Shown: piece after piece, positions 8,745-17,559 of the stretch
Layout of the letters: the number at the start of each line of letters is the position of its first letter
Position numbering within the stretch: position 1 is the stretch's first letter
The notes under the pieces: model-generated
Database searches by the model: none
What the model saw: only the letters and a program-made list of their open reading frames with translations
Told to the model about the DNA's origin: nothing
Made by a program: the position numbers and the translations under genes
NCBI RefSeq assembly: GCF_040549045.1
Contig: NZ_JBEWTB010000002.1
Coordinates: 3,522,501 to 3,586,500 of the forward strand
Origin: Endozoicomonas sp. NE40
GTDB taxonomy: Bacteria; Pseudomonadota; Gammaproteobacteria; Pseudomonadales; Endozoicomonadaceae
Length of the DNA stretch: 64,000 nt
Reading direction: 5' to 3'

Positions 8745-9731
8745 TCAGCGTCGGATTATGTCACGGGACAGGACAATCGCTTGATGTTCTGAATCGCCAG
8801 CAAGACTGGACAGCAACAGGTTAGTCGTGTGTTCAGCCATAGACGTATAGTCCTGCGGGGCGGAGTGGATGGAAAATGGCAACAGGTCAAGAATCATGTT
8901 ATTGCCAAACGTTGCCCAGTTCAGTGCTTCAGGTAATAAAGCATAGTGTTCCCGAACAAAGGACAAAACACCTTCCATCAAGGTAAACGAAGCTGTCAGC
9001 AGGTTTTCCGGTAGCGCATGATGTTGACTGAAATACTCCGTGATCATTCCATAGCCAGCTTCAGCCGTGTAACTGTGGTGAAAAATATAATCTTCGTTAA
9101 TGTCTATGCCGGCGTTATCTAATATTTCCCGATAGCCCTGCAGACGATTCAGGCTGTTACGCATGCCCGGGACACCACCCAGATAGACAGGTTGCTGCTG
9201 GCTGGATTCCAGCAGCAGTGATGTCAGCTGCAGCGAAGTTTCCAGATCGTTACTGATAATACAGGGATAGCTGCTGTCTGGAATTTTCCGGTCTATCAGG
9301 ATGACTGGAATGCGGTTATCAGTGAGTCTTTGGTACATCTGGTCACTACTGTGGCAGCTGACGGTGACGATGGCATCGACCTGATGTCCAATCAGTGCGC
9401 GAAGCGCACAGGCTTCTACTTCCGGGTCATCTTCTGAGCAGCTTACCAGAAGGTGATAGCCCAGTTCCCTGAGTCGCAGTTCAAGGGCTCTGGCAAAACT
9501 GGCAAAGCCCCGGTGTGTGAGTTCAGGAACGATCAGCGCGACCAGTTGACTGGTATGGTTACGCAGACCAGCCGCCTGGACATTGGCAATGTAATGGTAC
9601 TTTTCGGCCAGGGCTGTCACCCGTTCCTGTGTCAACTTGCTGATGCGGTACTGCTCAGCACGACCGTTCAGAATTATACTGGCTGTTGCTTTGGAAACAC
9701 CTGCCAGACGTGCCAGTTCTTCCAGTTTCAT
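8745..9731 (-). CDS. cra: Cra/FruR-type LacI-family transcription regulator
   Basis: A 328-residue regulator. The N-terminal helix-turn-helix MKLEELARLAGVSKATASII is followed by the hinge region and a sugar-binding domain similar to E. coli FruR (334 residues): ALIVPELTHRGFASFARALE, LLVSCSEDDPE, and LLTASFTLMEGVLSF. In E. coli, Cra binds fructose-1-phosphate (or fructose-1,6-bisphosphate at high level) and controls carbon flow. Here it is divergent from an EIIA gene and fruK, and a good match to the Cra operator lies in the gap, which supports the assignment and suggests autoregulation. Confidence 0.88.
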   Translation of the reverse strand: MKLEELARLAGVSKATASIILNGRAEQYRISKLTQERVTALAEKYHYIANVQAAGLRNHTSQLVALIVPELTHRGFASFARALELRLRELGYHLLVSCSEDDPEVEACALRALIGHQVDAIVTVSCHSSDQMYQRLTDNRIPVILIDRKIPDSSYPCIISNDLETSLQLTSLLLESSQQQPVYLGGVPGMRNSLNRLQGYREILDNAGIDINEDYIFHHSYTAEAGYGMITEYFSQHHALPENLLTASFTLMEGVLSFVREHYALLPEALNWATFGNNMILDLLPFSIHSAPQDYTSMAEHTTNLLLSSLAGDSEHQAIVLSRDIIRR

Positions 9732-9859
9732 ATCATCGTAAAGTACTGCGAGTAGCCTACAACAGAAGGATAGTTGCTATTTCACAGATTGCTTTTAAAC
9801 GACACACTACTTGAACAATTATTAAAAAATGATGATTAAGATAAATTTATTATGAACAA

Positions 9860-9875
9860 GCTGAATCGGTTCAGC
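9860..9875. promoter_or_regulatory. Probable Cra operator
   Basis: The sequence GCTGAATCGGTTCAGC is nearly palindromic around a central CG and fits the E. coli Cra consensus (RSTGAAWCSNTHHW) at every position. It lies between the divergent cra and EIIA-fruK genes, 129 bases from the cra start codon, where a shared control site would be expected. Confidence 0.75.
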
Positions 9876-9955
9876 TATAGTTTGCTTCGATTAATGAATC
9901 TTTATGAATAATCACTGTCTTGTATTAAGGGCAGGAGCAGGTAAAAACATACCGT

Positions 9956-9983
9956 CGTCATTCCCGCCTTCGCGGGAATGACG
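9956..9983. repeat. Extragenic palindrome, GTCATTCCCGC family, copy 1
   Basis: A perfect 12-base stem, cgtcattcccgc/gcgggaatgacg, with loop cttc. Related elements occur at 20641-20709 and 53014-53041. It lies in the leader between the Cra operator and the EIIA gene. Confidence 0.8.
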
Positions 9984-10148
9984 GGAGTGGTATTTTCTGC
10001 TTTGCCTCTACACTAAGGACGAATAATATGACAATGAAATGATGGTCGCGCTACTATGCGCTTTTATTACGGAAATTCTATTTTTATTTTTGGCTGTCTG
10101 AAGCTTCCAGGTGCTTTGTGGAAAACTAATAGCCTGATGGTCTGTTCT

Positions 10149-10580
10149 ATGGATCACTTATTAAAGTCGCATATATTTTTGCGTCAGTTTGCGCCGAACA
10201 AATACAGGGCTCTTAAACAGGCTTGCCTGAAACTGATTGAGGCAGGTATGGTTGGACCTGGCTATTTTCATGGAATGTGCAGGCGTGAACTGCTGTCGTC
10301 TACCTATCTGGATAATGGAATTGCGGTACCGCATGGGGTGCCGGGCAGTCGTTCAGAAATAAACAACAGTGGTATGATTATTATGCAGTTTCCAGAGGGT
10401 GTGGACTGGGGGGATAACAACCGGGCCTTTCTTCTGTGCGCCCTGGCTGCCAATGGTAAAGAGCATCTAAAAATGCTCAGTCATCTTGCCTGTTCTCTGG
10501 ATGATACGGAATTGTGCCGTAAACTGGCGGTGACCGAGCAGGTAGACCAGATTTACCAGTCAATTACCCGGTTCTGTTAA
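10149..10580 (+). CDS. PTS EIIA domain protein, fructose/mannitol type, stand-alone
   Basis: About 143 residues from the ATG at 10149; the frame is open further upstream (ATG at 10137, and earlier), and no strong ribosome site settles the start. The active-site block TYLDNGIAVPHG carries the His that takes phosphate from HPr, followed by MQFPEGVDWGDNNRAF and NGKEHLKMLSHLACSLDD, all typical of PTS_EIIA_2. In E. coli FruB this module is fused to an HPr-like domain, which is absent here, and no EIIBC permease gene follows fruK. It is 19 bases upstream of fruK and probably cotranscribed with it. Confidence 0.82.
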   Translation: MDHLLKSHIFLRQFAPNKYRALKQACLKLIEAGMVGPGYFHGMCRRELLSSTYLDNGIAVPHGVPGSRSEINNSGMIIMQFPEGVDWGDNNRAFLLCALAANGKEHLKMLSHLACSLDDTELCRKLAVTEQVDQIYQSITRFC

Positions 10581-10599
10581 CGGATTTTAAGGACAAATA

Positions 10600-11535
10600 A
10601 TGATCCCACCGGTAATGACCATTACCCTTAACCCAGCACTTGATCAGACAGTCATGCTGAACCAGCTGACCACCGGGGCGCTTAATCTTGTAGAGAGTCA
10701 ATGTGATATCCCCGGAGGCAAAGGAATCAATGTTGCCCGGGTGGTTTCAGACCTTGGTGGCGCGGTCAGCGCAGGAGGGCTTCTGGGAAACAACCATCGG
10801 TTGCTGTTTGAAGATTACCTGTCCCGCCATGGCGTGGCTCTCAGGCAGATCTGTGTTGAAGGGAGTGTTCGAACCAATGTAAAAGTGGTGGAACAGTCAA
10901 CGGGCCAGGTAACGGAATTGAACCTTCCGGGTCTGTGTGTTTCGGATGACGTACTGCAAGCTGTTCTGGACTCTGTACTGAGGCAGCCATCAGGAAGCCT
11001 GGTTGCCGTCTGTGGCAGTTTGCCGAAAGGTGTTTCACAGCAGGCGTTTGGGGAGTTTCTGCTGGCTATCAGGAATGCAGGGCATTTTCTTGCTGTCGAT
11101 ACGCGTGGTGAGGCCCTGAGAACCGCGTTGTCTGTCAAGCCTCACCTGATTAAGCCTAACCTGCAGGAACTGCAGGAGCTTGAAGGACAAAAGCTGACAG
11201 CTTCTCAGGCGCTGGATAACGCTACAGAGCTTAGTCAGTCTGTTGACCACGTCATACTGTCTATGGGGGATTCCGGAGCCTGGTTTCTGGCAGGCGGAGA
11301 CTGCCTCCATGCCCAGCCGGACAGTGTCAATATTGTGAGTACCGTTGGTGCTGGTGACTCCCTGCTGGGTGGTTACCTGTTTGGTTTAAGCCACAATTTT
11401 CCGTTGCATCAGATGGCTGAACTGGCAACGGCCTGTGCAATGGAGGCGGTGATGCAGGCCGGTGTTGGAATCCAGTGTCCGGATCAGCTTGAACGATTGC
11501 GAAAGAATGTCATCATTACGAGTAGACGTACATAA
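10600..11535 (+). CDS. fruK: 1-phosphofructokinase
   Basis: A 311-residue PfkB-family sugar kinase. It phosphorylates fructose-1-phosphate to fructose-1,6-bisphosphate. It starts MTITLNPALDQTV at the second Met, carries the substrate motif GGKGINVARVVSDLGG and the catalytic TVGAGDSLLGGYLFGL, where the Asp is the base. AAGGA lies seven bases before the ATG at 10600. The position behind an EIIA gene and beside cra supports fructose catabolism, although the fructose permease FruA is not in the window. Confidence 0.92.
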   Translation: MIPPVMTITLNPALDQTVMLNQLTTGALNLVESQCDIPGGKGINVARVVSDLGGAVSAGGLLGNNHRLLFEDYLSRHGVALRQICVEGSVRTNVKVVEQSTGQVTELNLPGLCVSDDVLQAVLDSVLRQPSGSLVAVCGSLPKGVSQQAFGEFLLAIRNAGHFLAVDTRGEALRTALSVKPHLIKPNLQELQELEGQKLTASQALDNATELSQSVDHVILSMGDSGAWFLAGGDCLHAQPDSVNIVSTVGAGDSLLGGYLFGLSHNFPLHQMAELATACAMEAVMQAGVGIQCPDQLERLRKNVIITSRRT

Positions 11536-11564
11536 CCATCGCCCGACAGAATTGGGCGATGGTT
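11534..11564. terminator. Terminator-like hairpin after fruK
   Basis: A perfect 11-base stem, aaccatcgccc/gggcgatggtt, with a 9-base loop that begins inside the fruK stop codon. It probably serves fruK and the convergent gene at 11602-12063. The T run is poor. Confidence 0.6.
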
Positions 11565-11601
11565 AGATTGTTAGAAGGGTATTGCAGGTTCGTTAAGTTC
11601 T

Positions 11602-12063
11602 TCAATGACGGGTGTCACTGGCTGGCATGATATTTGGGTGGCTCAGCCACTCTTCCGGGTTTTCGTCTGTTGAGTCAACGGCTTCACCGCCAGCCAGTTC
11701 CTCACGGGTGGCAATAACAGCCAGTTCCTTGGCAAAGTTCTGCAGCAGGTCAATCACCTCGTCTTTATCCTCGTTCAAGTCTTCGTCGACAAAGATTCTG
11801 AACAGTGGTGGTTGCTCAAGGTCAGCCCCTTTTCGTTTCAGTGTCATCTGCAGGCCGGAATGCTCGGGATCTGATACTTCGGCCAGCTTAAAGGTCACTG
11901 ACTGAGCGTCTCGTAATACGGAAAGCAGCTTCAGGGCTTCTGCGGCACTGATTTCACCAGAGTCGACACAGGCTTCTACATATTCCCTGGCGGACATACC
12001 TGAATCTATGTAATTATCCACAAGGTCTTGCAGGTCGTCATTCTTATACTTGTTATGGCTCAT
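11602..12063 (-). CDS. Hypothetical acidic protein
   Basis: A 153-residue protein rich in Asp and Glu, with no signal peptide or membrane segment. It begins MSHNKYKNDDLQDLVDNYID, has an Ala/Glu-rich helical part (GEISAAEALKLLSVL) and a second acidic part with FRIFVDEDLNEDKDEVIDLL. No family is recognised. Codon use is like that of the neighbours. It is transcribed away from the LysR gene, with a 266-base gap between their starts that should hold both promoters. Confidence 0.7.
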   Translation of the reverse strand: MSHNKYKNDDLQDLVDNYIDSGMSAREYVEACVDSGEISAAEALKLLSVLRDAQSVTFKLAEVSDPEHSGLQMTLKRKGADLEQPPLFRIFVDEDLNEDKDEVIDLLQNFAKELAVIATREELAGGEAVDSTDENPEEWLSHPNIMPASDTRH

Positions 12064-12329
12064 GAACCCTCCATACAGCTCTGTTAGCTTCGCTTGAGAA
12101 AAGCAGCCATGACATCCTCTGTCATAATCTGCTATGAGAGCACTTCTCCAGTGTACCGAATTTCAATACAAAGGAAAGCTGGAATACGTATTTATCCATA
12201 TTATCTCTATGGAGGCTGGCCGGGCAGGGCAAAAAATTTGTCCTTAATCAGTAGAACCGCTCTCGGGGCTTCTCCCCTTTCCGGTTCAGTGATACCTTTC
12301 ACCCTCTTTTCGATTTGCCCAGTGAATCT

Positions 12330-13262
12330 ATGAATCTGTCCCGACTGAATCTGAATCTGTTACCAGGTCTCAAAGCATTGCTGGATACACAAAGTGTTTC
12401 CAGGGCTGCACAGGTGATGCATGTGACCCAGTCCGCCATGAGCCGTACGCTGGGCCAGTTGCGAGAAGCCCTCAATGACCCGATTCTGATTCGCAAGGGG
12501 AACCATATTTACCTGTCAGAAAAAGCCATGAGCCTGCACGAAGAGGTCAACCGGGTGGTTCATGCTGCCAGCAGTATTTTTGAAAACCAGCAGTTTGATC
12601 CCACCACGACAGAGCGACACTTTCGTGTTGCGACTGGTCACATGGTGCTGGAAGATGTTATGCCCGGGATTATTCATAAAGTCTGGGAGCAGGCGCCTCA
12701 CTTTACTTTTGAGCTGGTGGCTATGCACCCGGGGCTGACGGTGAGCAATGGCAAAATTGATATCATGGTGGGTTATATTGGTGATCCGGAAGAAGGCTTA
12801 TCTGGTCACCAGTTAATGAAAGAACAGATTTGCCTGGTCGTGTGTGAAGATCATCCGTTAGCCCGCGAGCCGTTGTCCCAGGAACGGTTATTGCAGTTTC
12901 CGTTTATCATGCAGAAAAATGACCAGAATACACATCAGATAATGAACGACTACATTCGTTCATTAAGCGACAAGGTTAAAGTCCGTGCGTTCGCTCCCAG
13001 CATTATGGGCTGTATGAACCTTGTAAAAGGTACCGACAGTGTTTTTCTGGCGACAGGTTCGGTACAAACCTTTGCCCGAAGCCTGGAAGGTGTTGTGGTA
13101 CGCGATGTGCCAATGGATGTTCCGGAAGTGTATTACAGCATGGTATGGCCAGAGTACTGGGCATTGAACCGTGCTCACCGCTGGCTACGGGAATTTATTC
13201 GGGACGAACTGACGGCGTTTATCGAAAGTCGTCAGATCGCCCGGTCTCCCGAAGCACTATAA
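12330..13262 (+). CDS. LysR-family transcription regulator
   Basis: A 310-residue regulator. Residues 1-60 hold the winged helix (LLDTQSVSRAAQVMHVTQSAMSRTLGQLRE), followed by a periplasmic-binding-like effector domain with DIMVGYIGDPEEGL and QICLVVCEDHPLA. The N-terminus, with LNLNLLPGLKALLDTQSV and DPILIRKG, is of the NodD/NahR-like subgroup. The ATG at 12330 is chosen as the family start; a TTG five codons upstream is possible. The effector and targets are unknown. It is divergent from the acidic hypothetical gene and convergent with the Omp85-like gene. Confidence 0.88.
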   Translation: MNLSRLNLNLLPGLKALLDTQSVSRAAQVMHVTQSAMSRTLGQLREALNDPILIRKGNHIYLSEKAMSLHEEVNRVVHAASSIFENQQFDPTTTERHFRVATGHMVLEDVMPGIIHKVWEQAPHFTFELVAMHPGLTVSNGKIDIMVGYIGDPEEGLSGHQLMKEQICLVVCEDHPLAREPLSQERLLQFPFIMQKNDQNTHQIMNDYIRSLSDKVKVRAFAPSIMGCMNLVKGTDSVFLATGSVQTFARSLEGVVVRDVPMDVPEVYYSMVWPEYWALNRAHRWLREFIRDELTAFIESRQIARSPEAL

Positions 13263-13301
13263 AGGAAAGCCAAAGGGTCATAGTAAAACGTACCAGCCCA
13301 C

Positions 13302-14591
13302 TCAAAAGGGTTGATTGATGAACATAATGAATCGACTGCCTTCTTCACTGGTGGCAATCTCAGCTCTGGCAGTCACCCCTTCGGCTTTAAAGCGAATGCC
13401 CGCACCCACACTGTATTTCATATCACTGTGCAGTTCCCGCGCGCTGAATGTATCGGCTACACGCCCGGCGTCGGCAAACACTGTCCACTGCCACCAGGGC
13501 AGTTCATACCAGTCGCCCAGTAACGGTAACTGTTGAAGAGGTTGCCAATGAGGCTTTACCCGGTATTCAGCGCTGTAGGATACCGCCGAACGACCATGAA
13601 AACGATTGCTGCTGTAACCTCGCAGCCGGTGCCAGCCACCCAGGGAGACACCAGAGAAAGACGATGGCCGCCGGTACTCTTCAACACCATTAACCGTTTC
13701 TGTTTTGTTCCAGGTTGGCGTATCGGCAATCCAGCCATTCAGGGCAACTACCTGTTGTTGCCATAGATGATTGTCGCCCATATCGAAAAACTGACTGAAT
13801 CCCAGTTCCCAGGTACGCCATGAGTTGCGATTTTTACTGCCCCAGTCCTGAGTGACCCTGAACTCAAGATGATTGCCCGTGGTCGGTTCCTGAGTGGAAT
13901 CCCGGTTGTCGTAATCCAGGATAAAGTGAGCGCCTCTGGCCGTGGTATCGTCTTCTGCAGGCATAGCTTCACCCAGGTCCTGGCGCCGATAAAATGGGCG
14001 GATTTCCAGAGTGGTGAATCCATTTGAAAACGGATTCATGGTTCCTGATTCGTGATTGGTTTCACCTTTGCGGTGCATCATGCTGGCCAGTGCGCCATCG
14101 ACGCCGTCACCGATCGGCAGGATATACCGGAAGCGGGCGTAGTAATGGGACTCTTTCCCTGAGGTGCGAATATAGTTATCGGCACTGGAATCGTTACTTC
14201 CCGCCTGCTCACCGTCATAGTCAGGATTTCCGGAAACATAATAATTGGTCGCATCGTAATAGCTGTTTAGCAGTTGCAGATCGACCAGCCACTGGCTCTG
14301 GCCCGGAATCATCAGGTTGCTCATACCCAGAAAGCCCAGCCAGGAACCATTGTTTGAAGCAATGCCTGTCGCAAACACCGACATTTGAGGTTGCAGCCAG
14401 CCCGTTACAATACCGGATGCACCAACCGCTGTTCCCCAGTCTTCGGACTGAAAGGCATAAGGCACCGCAGAAAAGCTGACAGAGCTTTCCTGTTCAGGTA
14501 TGGGCGCTGTATTCGGGAGAGCCTGGGTTGAAAGCGTCAGTGTCAGTAAACCAGAGGACAGTAAACCTCCCAGTCTGTTGGTTTTATTCAT
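13302..14591 (-). CDS. Omp85/BamA-family outer membrane barrel protein without POTRA domains
   Basis: A 429-residue exported protein from the ATG at 14591; the upstream ATG at 14618 would add nine residues before a good signal peptide (MNKTNRLGGLLSSGLLTLTL, then AxA-like processing near residues 25-30). The rest is rich in alternating beta strands. GWHRLRGYSSNRFHG matches the L6-loop LRGY/VRGF motif of the surface-antigen (D15) barrel, and the protein ends in Phe, as outer membrane barrels do. There is no room for POTRA domains (BamA has five, TamA three). A role in lipid or protein handling at the outer membrane is possible but unproven. It is divergent from csdAE, 196 bases away. Confidence 0.82.
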   Translation of the reverse strand: MNKTNRLGGLLSSGLLTLTLSTQALPNTAPIPEQESSVSFSAVPYAFQSEDWGTAVGASGIVTGWLQPQMSVFATGIASNNGSWLGFLGMSNLMIPGQSQWLVDLQLLNSYYDATNYYVSGNPDYDGEQAGSNDSSADNYIRTSGKESHYYARFRYILPIGDGVDGALASMMHRKGETNHESGTMNPFSNGFTTLEIRPFYRRQDLGEAMPAEDDTTARGAHFILDYDNRDSTQEPTTGNHLEFRVTQDWGSKNRNSWRTWELGFSQFFDMGDNHLWQQQVVALNGWIADTPTWNKTETVNGVEEYRRPSSFSGVSLGGWHRLRGYSSNRFHGRSAVSYSAEYRVKPHWQPLQQLPLLGDWYELPWWQWTVFADAGRVADTFSARELHSDMKYSVGAGIRFKAEGVTARAEIATSEEGSRFIMFINQPF

Positions 14592-14787
14592 TCTGTCTTT
14601 GGGGTAGTCAGTAATCACTGAGCGTTAGAAGCCCGGCAAAAATACGAGGGTAATCAAGGAATTATCCGTTGAATCAGAGGTTGCCTGAATAAGGTATTGC
14701 CTCAATTTACAAACTGATCAAACTGACTTTGTTTCTCAATATACAGTAAACTGCCGATTCCTAAGCAGTAGTAAAAGTATCCATACC

Positions 14788-16527
14788 ATGAAGAAGACGC
14801 CGTCTTCGCAAGAGTCTTCACAGGAGGCTCTGTTTGATGCGGAAGCCATCCGCAAACAGTTCCCTATTCTCAGTCAACAGGCTCATGGCTATCCACTGGT
14901 TTATCTGGATAATGCGGCAACAACGCAAAAGCCTGAATCCGTTATAGAAGCAGTCAATGGCTACTACCGGGAACAGAACGCCAATGTGCATCGTGCGTCT
15001 CATTACCTGAGTGCCAGGTCAACCAGAGCGTTTGAAATGGCAAGGGAGCAGGTGCAACAGTTTCTGAATGCCTCATCTTCTGATGAAATCATCTGGACCC
15101 GGGGGGCTACGGAAGCTATAAACCTGGTAGCCAACAGCTGGGGCAGGGCAAACCTTCAGGCTGGGGATGAAGTTCTGCTGACCTGTCTGGAGCATCATGC
15201 CAATATTGTTCCCTGGCAGCTGGTGGCGGAAGCAACAGGTGCTGTCATCAAAGTGGTGGATATCCGACCGGATGGCGAATTGTGTATGGACAGTTTTACA
15301 AGGCAGCTGTCTGACAAAACGCGAATAGTCTGTGTCACCCACGCCTCTAATGCCATTGGCACCATCACGCCGGTGGCTGAAATAATCACTGCGGCTCATG
15401 AGTCAGGAGCGCTGGTTCTGGTCGACGGCGCCCAGATGGTGGCGCACCAGGCCGTCGACGTGCAAAGGCTGGGTTGTGATTTTTACGTGTTTTCCGGTCA
15501 CAAAGTATTTGGGCCGACCGGCATTGGCGTACTTTACGGTCGCAAAGCTCTGCTTGAAGCCATGCCGCCCTGGCAGGCGGGTGGCGAGATGATTGAACAG
15601 GTCAGTTTTTCAGGTACTCGCTTTAACACCCTGCCGTTCAAATTTGAAGCGGGTACGCCCAATGTTACCGGTGTGATCGGCATGGCAGCTGCGCTTGATT
15701 TTTTACAGTCGCTCAACATGCCTGATCTGGCTGAATACGAGCTTTCATTAAGGCAAAAGGCGGAAGCAGGTCTGCGTGCCATACCGGGAATCAGACTGAT
15801 AGGGCAGGCGTCTGAAAAAGTATCAGTGGTGTCGTTTATTTGTGACACGTTGCACAATCAGGATATTGGCTTGCTGCTGGACCAGCAGGGGATTGCTGTG
15901 CGTACGGGTCACCATTGCACCATGCCATTGATGGAACGGCTTAACTTGTCGGGAACCGTCCGTGCCTCGTTGTCGGTCTATAACACTGAAGAAGATGTCG
16001 ATCGCTTTTTGTCTGCAATGAGATTACTGGTGACTTCTGAAGATCACACAGGTGAGGAGTTTCAGGGGCAGTCTGCTCAACGTTCCGAGCTACCGGAATT
16101 TTATCAGACCATGAAAGCGTTCAATGACCAGCCTGTACCATCCAGCCTGATCGAGAGCCATAACTGGCAGGAAAAGTACCGTCAGATCATGCTGTTGGGC
16201 AAGCGTATGCCCTCGCTGCCGGATAGCTGGAAAACCGAAGATGCCAGACTGCATGGTTGTGAAAGTACCGTATGGATTCATCACTATTACGACCAGGAAA
16301 CCATGCAGCTGTATTTTGCCGCCGACTCCGATGCCAGGGTGATTCGTGGTTTGATTGCGCTGGTTCTGGCGAAAATCAATGGTCGGCAACCGGGCGACAT
16401 AAGTCGTTTTGATATCGATGGCTATTTTGAACAGTCAGGGTTGTTGACTCATTTAAGCCCGTCACGAGGTAACGGGCTCAGGGCCATTGTGTCGGAGATT
16501 CTGTCGCAGGCGCATCGTTACCATTAA
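14788..16527 (+). CDS. CsdA-CsdE (SufS-SufE type) fusion: cysteine desulfurase with its sulfur acceptor
   Basis: A 579-residue fusion. Residues about 15-415 are a group II cysteine desulfurase: DNAATTQKP, SGHKVFGPTG with the PLP lysine K239, and RTGHHCTMPL with the persulfide Cys C377. Residues about 435-577 are a SufE/CsdE domain: GKRMPSLPD, then LHGCESTVW with the acceptor Cys C491, and DISRFDIDGYFEQSGLLTHLSPSRGNGL. The desulfurase takes sulfur from cysteine and passes it to the SufE part. In E. coli, csdA and csdE are separate genes beside tcdA; here the fusion ends 3 bases from the convergent tcdA, so the CSD assignment is favoured over SUF. No sufBCD genes are in the window. Confidence 0.93.
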   Translation: MKKTPSSQESSQEALFDAEAIRKQFPILSQQAHGYPLVYLDNAATTQKPESVIEAVNGYYREQNANVHRASHYLSARSTRAFEMAREQVQQFLNASSSDEIIWTRGATEAINLVANSWGRANLQAGDEVLLTCLEHHANIVPWQLVAEATGAVIKVVDIRPDGELCMDSFTRQLSDKTRIVCVTHASNAIGTITPVAEIITAAHESGALVLVDGAQMVAHQAVDVQRLGCDFYVFSGHKVFGPTGIGVLYGRKALLEAMPPWQAGGEMIEQVSFSGTRFNTLPFKFEAGTPNVTGVIGMAAALDFLQSLNMPDLAEYELSLRQKAEAGLRAIPGIRLIGQASEKVSVVSFICDTLHNQDIGLLLDQQGIAVRTGHHCTMPLMERLNLSGTVRASLSVYNTEEDVDRFLSAMRLLVTSEDHTGEEFQGQSAQRSELPEFYQTMKAFNDQPVPSSLIESHNWQEKYRQIMLLGKRMPSLPDSWKTEDARLHGCESTVWIHHYYDQETMQLYFAADSDARVIRGLIALVLAKINGRQPGDISRFDIDGYFEQSGLLTHLSPSRGNGLRAIVSEILSQAHRYH

Positions 16528-16530
16528 GCT

Positions 16531-17307
16531 TCAGGCTGTCAGTTTTTTGATAATTCGGGAGACTGCTGCAAAGCCAAAGGTCGCTGTCACAACCGTCGAT
16601 GCTCCAAAACCACCGGCACAGTCCATTTTGGTAGAACCCAGGTCGCTGGGTTTTTGCTGACAGATGCTACCATCAGGGTGTGGATAAACAGCCTGTTCAC
16701 TGGAAAAAACACAGTCAACACCGAATTTACGTTTGGTGTTTTTGCTGAAACCATGAAAATCCCGTAGATGGGTTTTAACCTTCCGTGCCAGGGGGTCGTG
16801 CCAGGTTTTGGTCAGGTCGGTAATCTGAATCTGGGTCGGATCGGTCTGGCCGCCAGCTCCACCCGTGGTAATGATGGGTATTTTATTGCGCTTGCAGTGA
16901 TTGATCAGCGCGGCTTTAACCCGGAAGCTGTCAATGGCATCCAGAACGTAGTCAAACTCGCTGGTAATCAGTTCAGCAATGTTTTCCGGTGTAATAAAGT
17001 CTTCAATGATCTGGCAGTCGCAATTCGGGTTAATAGACCGGACTCTCGCCTGCATCACCTCGCACTTGGACTGACCAATGGTGTCTGTTGTGGCATGCAA
17101 CTGTCGGTTGATGTTGGTTATGCAGATATCGTCCAGGTCAATCAGAGTGATTTTACCCACAGCCGTTCTGGCCAGCGCCTCTGCTGCCCAGGAACCGACT
17201 CCACCAATGCCAATTACGCAAACGTGGGATTGCCCCAGTTTTTCTTCAGCGTCCATGCCATAGAGGCGGCGGATACCGCCAAAGCGTTCATCAAGGGTGG
17301 TGCTCAT
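16531..17307 (-). CDS. tcdA: tRNA threonylcarbamoyladenosine dehydratase TcdA (CsdL)
   Basis: A 258-residue E1-like enzyme. It cyclises t6A37 of tRNA to ct6A using ATP. The nucleotide fold is seen in VIGIGGVGSWAAEALAR and LIDLDDICITNINRQ; the later GGFGASTVVTATFGF segment matches TcdA of E. coli (268 residues). The CSD cysteine desulfurase supports this reaction in E. coli, and here the csdAE fusion is its convergent neighbour with a 3-base gap. The promoter should lie in 17308-17430. Confidence 0.94.
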   Translation of the reverse strand: MSTTLDERFGGIRRLYGMDAEEKLGQSHVCVIGIGGVGSWAAEALARTAVGKITLIDLDDICITNINRQLHATTDTIGQSKCEVMQARVRSINPNCDCQIIEDFITPENIAELITSEFDYVLDAIDSFRVKAALINHCKRNKIPIITTGGAGGQTDPTQIQITDLTKTWHDPLARKVKTHLRDFHGFSKNTKRKFGVDCVFSSEQAVYPHPDGSICQQKPSDLGSTKMDCAGGFGASTVVTATFGFAAVSRIIKKLTA

Positions 17308-17397
17308 AACGTTCGTTGGGCTCAGAATTCAGTAGAAAAGGCGCGGATTATAATACCATCTCCGGTTGAGTGCTATTTCGCCAGAGAACGTTTTGCA

Positions 17398-17422
17398 GTT
17401 ATCCCCAAAGTCTGTGGATAAC
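17398..17422. promoter_or_regulatory. Inverted pair of DnaA-box-like sequences upstream of tcdA
   Basis: TTATCCCCA (17399-17407) and TGTGGATAA (17413-17421) face each other; the second is an exact DnaA box (TTATCCACA on the minus strand), the first differs at one base. The arms gttatcc and ggataac pair. It lies about 90 bases upstream of the tcdA start codon, so it could be a control site instead of a replication element. Confidence 0.4.
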
Positions 17423-17498
17423 CTATGGTATAACTTTGTGGCAACGGTTTCTGACGCCGATGAAATAACTGGTTTGAATAATTGATCAAAAAACAAAC

Positions 17499-17525
17499 AA
17501 AAAAAAGGGCAGATAAATCCACCCT
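17499..17525 (-). terminator. Weak terminator-like sequence after lamB1
   Basis: Read on the minus strand, AGGG and CCCT arms are followed by a run of eight T residues. The stem is only four to five pairs, so this is a weak call, but it sits 35 bases after the lamB1 stop, where a terminator would be expected. Confidence 0.4.
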
Positions 17526-17559
17526 GAATCGATTGAGTAGATAGTTGTTTGTTGTCGTC

